64,000 nucleotides of DNA from Clostridiales bacterium (GTDB taxonomy: Bacteria > Bacillota > Clostridia > Oscillospirales > UBA644). Location of the stretch: assembly GCA_016281915.1 (NCBI GenBank), contig JAEEJO010000077.1, positions 191,508 through 255,507 on the forward strand, given 5' to 3'. The notes beneath the pieces are model-generated. The model was not told the DNA's origin and did no database searches. It saw only the letters and a program-made list of their open reading frames with translations. How positions within the stretch are numbered: the stretch's first letter is position 1; every line of letters begins with the position of its first letter. The position numbers and the translations under genes are program-made. Of the stretch, positions 63,345-64,000 are shown piece by piece.

Positions 63345-64000
63345 ATGTCTGCATTTGTTTTGAAAATAATTGCAATAATTGCTATGGTATGCGACCATGC
63401 AGGCGCAGTATTCTTTCCTTCGGTATTATGGTTGCGTGCCGTAGGTCGTCTGACCATGCCGATAATGGCTTATTTTGCCGCAGTAGGCTTCAGAAAAACA
63501 AGAAGCGTTCCCAAATATCTGCTGAGACTTGGGATATTTGCTTTAATTTCAGAACCGTGTTATTATTTGCTTTTCGAAGAGCATTCAAATGTTATTATTA
63601 CTATATTTTTAGGCGTTGCGGCACTGTATACGGCTGATATTATCAAAAAAAAATGGGATAAACGATTTCTTGTTGTTATACCGTATATTACAGCATGTAT
63701 AATTGCAGTATTTTTGAATTCTGACTGGTCTTACGCAGGTGTACTTTTTATAATCGCATTATATTATGCAAACGGAAACAGAGTAAAGACCTTGCTTTAT
63801 CCCCTACCCGTTTATTTACTGTTTATGCTTGATTTTCTTACAAAAGGTATCGAGTACTTTACTCTCAATCTGCTGCAGTTAACAGGTATTGCCGCTTTAT
63901 TTATTCTTTGCCTTTATTCAGGGAAAAAGGGGCCTGGCCTGAAATACTTCTTTTATATTTTTTATCCGTTGCACCTTATGATAATTTATCTGATCAAGTA
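63345..64000 (+). CDS. TraX family membrane protein (acyltransferase-like), 3'-truncated by window edge
   Basis: At least 218 residues; the frame is open to the right edge. TraX-family proteins are polytopic membrane proteins; F-plasmid TraX N-acetylates pilin, but chromosomal copies in Bacillota have no proven substrate. N-terminal motif IIAIIAMVCDHAGAVFF with Asp-His, then VGRLTMPIMAYFAAVGF near residue 33, and LRLGIFALISEPCY near 60, match the family; IFYPLHLMII near the visible end is its conserved C-terminal motif, so only a few residues are missing. RBS CGGAGGGG. No conjugation genes are near, so a surface-modification role is likelier than pilin. Confidence 0.9.
   Translation, partial: MSAFVLKIIAIIAMVCDHAGAVFFPSVLWLRAVGRLTMPIMAYFAAVGFRKTRSVPKYLLRLGIFALISEPCYYLLFEEHSNVIITIFLGVAALYTADIIKKKWDKRFLVVIPYITACIIAVFLNSDWSYAGVLFIIALYYANGNRVKTLLYPLPVYLLFMLDFLTKGIEYFTLNLLQLTGIAALFILCLYSGKKGPGLKYFFYIFYPLHLMIIYLIK

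Noticed and set aside
63345-64000. TraX as evidence of a conjugative element
   Set aside because: No relaxase, type IV secretion or pilin genes are near, and chromosomal TraX homologues are common in Bacillota.

Overview
The window looks like a chromosomal segment of a low-GC, Gram-positive anaerobe of class Clostridia, most likely an uncultured gut or rumen lineage. This is inferred from gene content: an intact SCIFF ranthipeptide with its radical SAM maturase (a near-universal Clostridia marker), an LtaS-type phosphoglycerol transferase, the mltG-trmR gene order known from Bacillota, tRNA genes with encoded CCA, consensus sigma-A promoters with 17-bp spacers, and strong GGAGG ribosome binding sites. 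I cannot place it to genus. No phage, insertion sequence, CRISPR array or rRNA was seen.

Layout. 1-2.4 kb (+): a truncated trkA and trkH (K+ uptake). 2.4-9.5 kb (-): an operon running MBOAT acyltransferase, DHHW/AlgX-like membrane protein, DJ-1/PfpI protein, 5-formyl-THF cyclo-ligase, CPBP protease, mltG, trmR (cell envelope and housekeeping). 9.7 kb: tRNA-Arg(TCT). 9.9-12.9 kb (-): manA followed by a lipoteichoic-acid-synthase-like enzyme. 13.0-21.8 kb (-): an eight-gene run yajC, SCIFF peptide, SCIFF maturase, TIM-barrel epimerase, nrdR, radC, uvrB, uvrA. 22-30.9 kb (-): an unknown membrane protein, then an apparent operon of two membrane-anchored proteins (one built of about 105-residue repeats), a GH38 alpha-mannosidase and a DegV protein.

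31.0-39.4 kb (+): the major part of an Mrp-type cation/proton antiporter complex, with a free-standing MbhD-like subunit, an MbhE-MnhB fusion, MnhC and four separate antiporter-like (NuoL/M/N family) subunits, followed by a frameshifted M28 aminopeptidase. The missing MnhE, F and G subunits lie 18 kb away at 57.6-58.7 kb, joined to GH29 and GH51 glycosidase genes. Together with TrkAH this gives the window a strong monovalent-cation theme.

40.7-49.5 kb: a Nudix hydrolase, a VanY-like lipoprotein with an exact 132-bp tandem duplication, two related orphan solute-binding lipoproteins, a DtxR-family regulator whose promoter carries a perfect dyad between -35 and -10, a sugar O-acetyltransferase, a 109-residue Cys/Asp-rich membrane-anchored protein, guaB, and two orphan V-ATPase peripheral-stalk-like genes. 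49.7-54.6 kb (-): a 1645-residue GH2 lipoprotein with ricin-like repeats whose catalytic nucleophile seems to be lost. 54.8-64 kb: proS, a coiled-coil polysaccharide deacetylase, mnhEFG-GH29-GH51, an FAD oxidoreductase, tRNA-Gln(CTG) and a truncated TraX gene.

No single cassette stands out as an entirely new system. The best leads are the expanded and split antiporter with tandem 24-residue repeats in its largest subunit, the Cys/Asp-rich small protein, the repeat-protein pair next to GH38, and two enzymes that keep their fold but appear to have lost catalytic residues.
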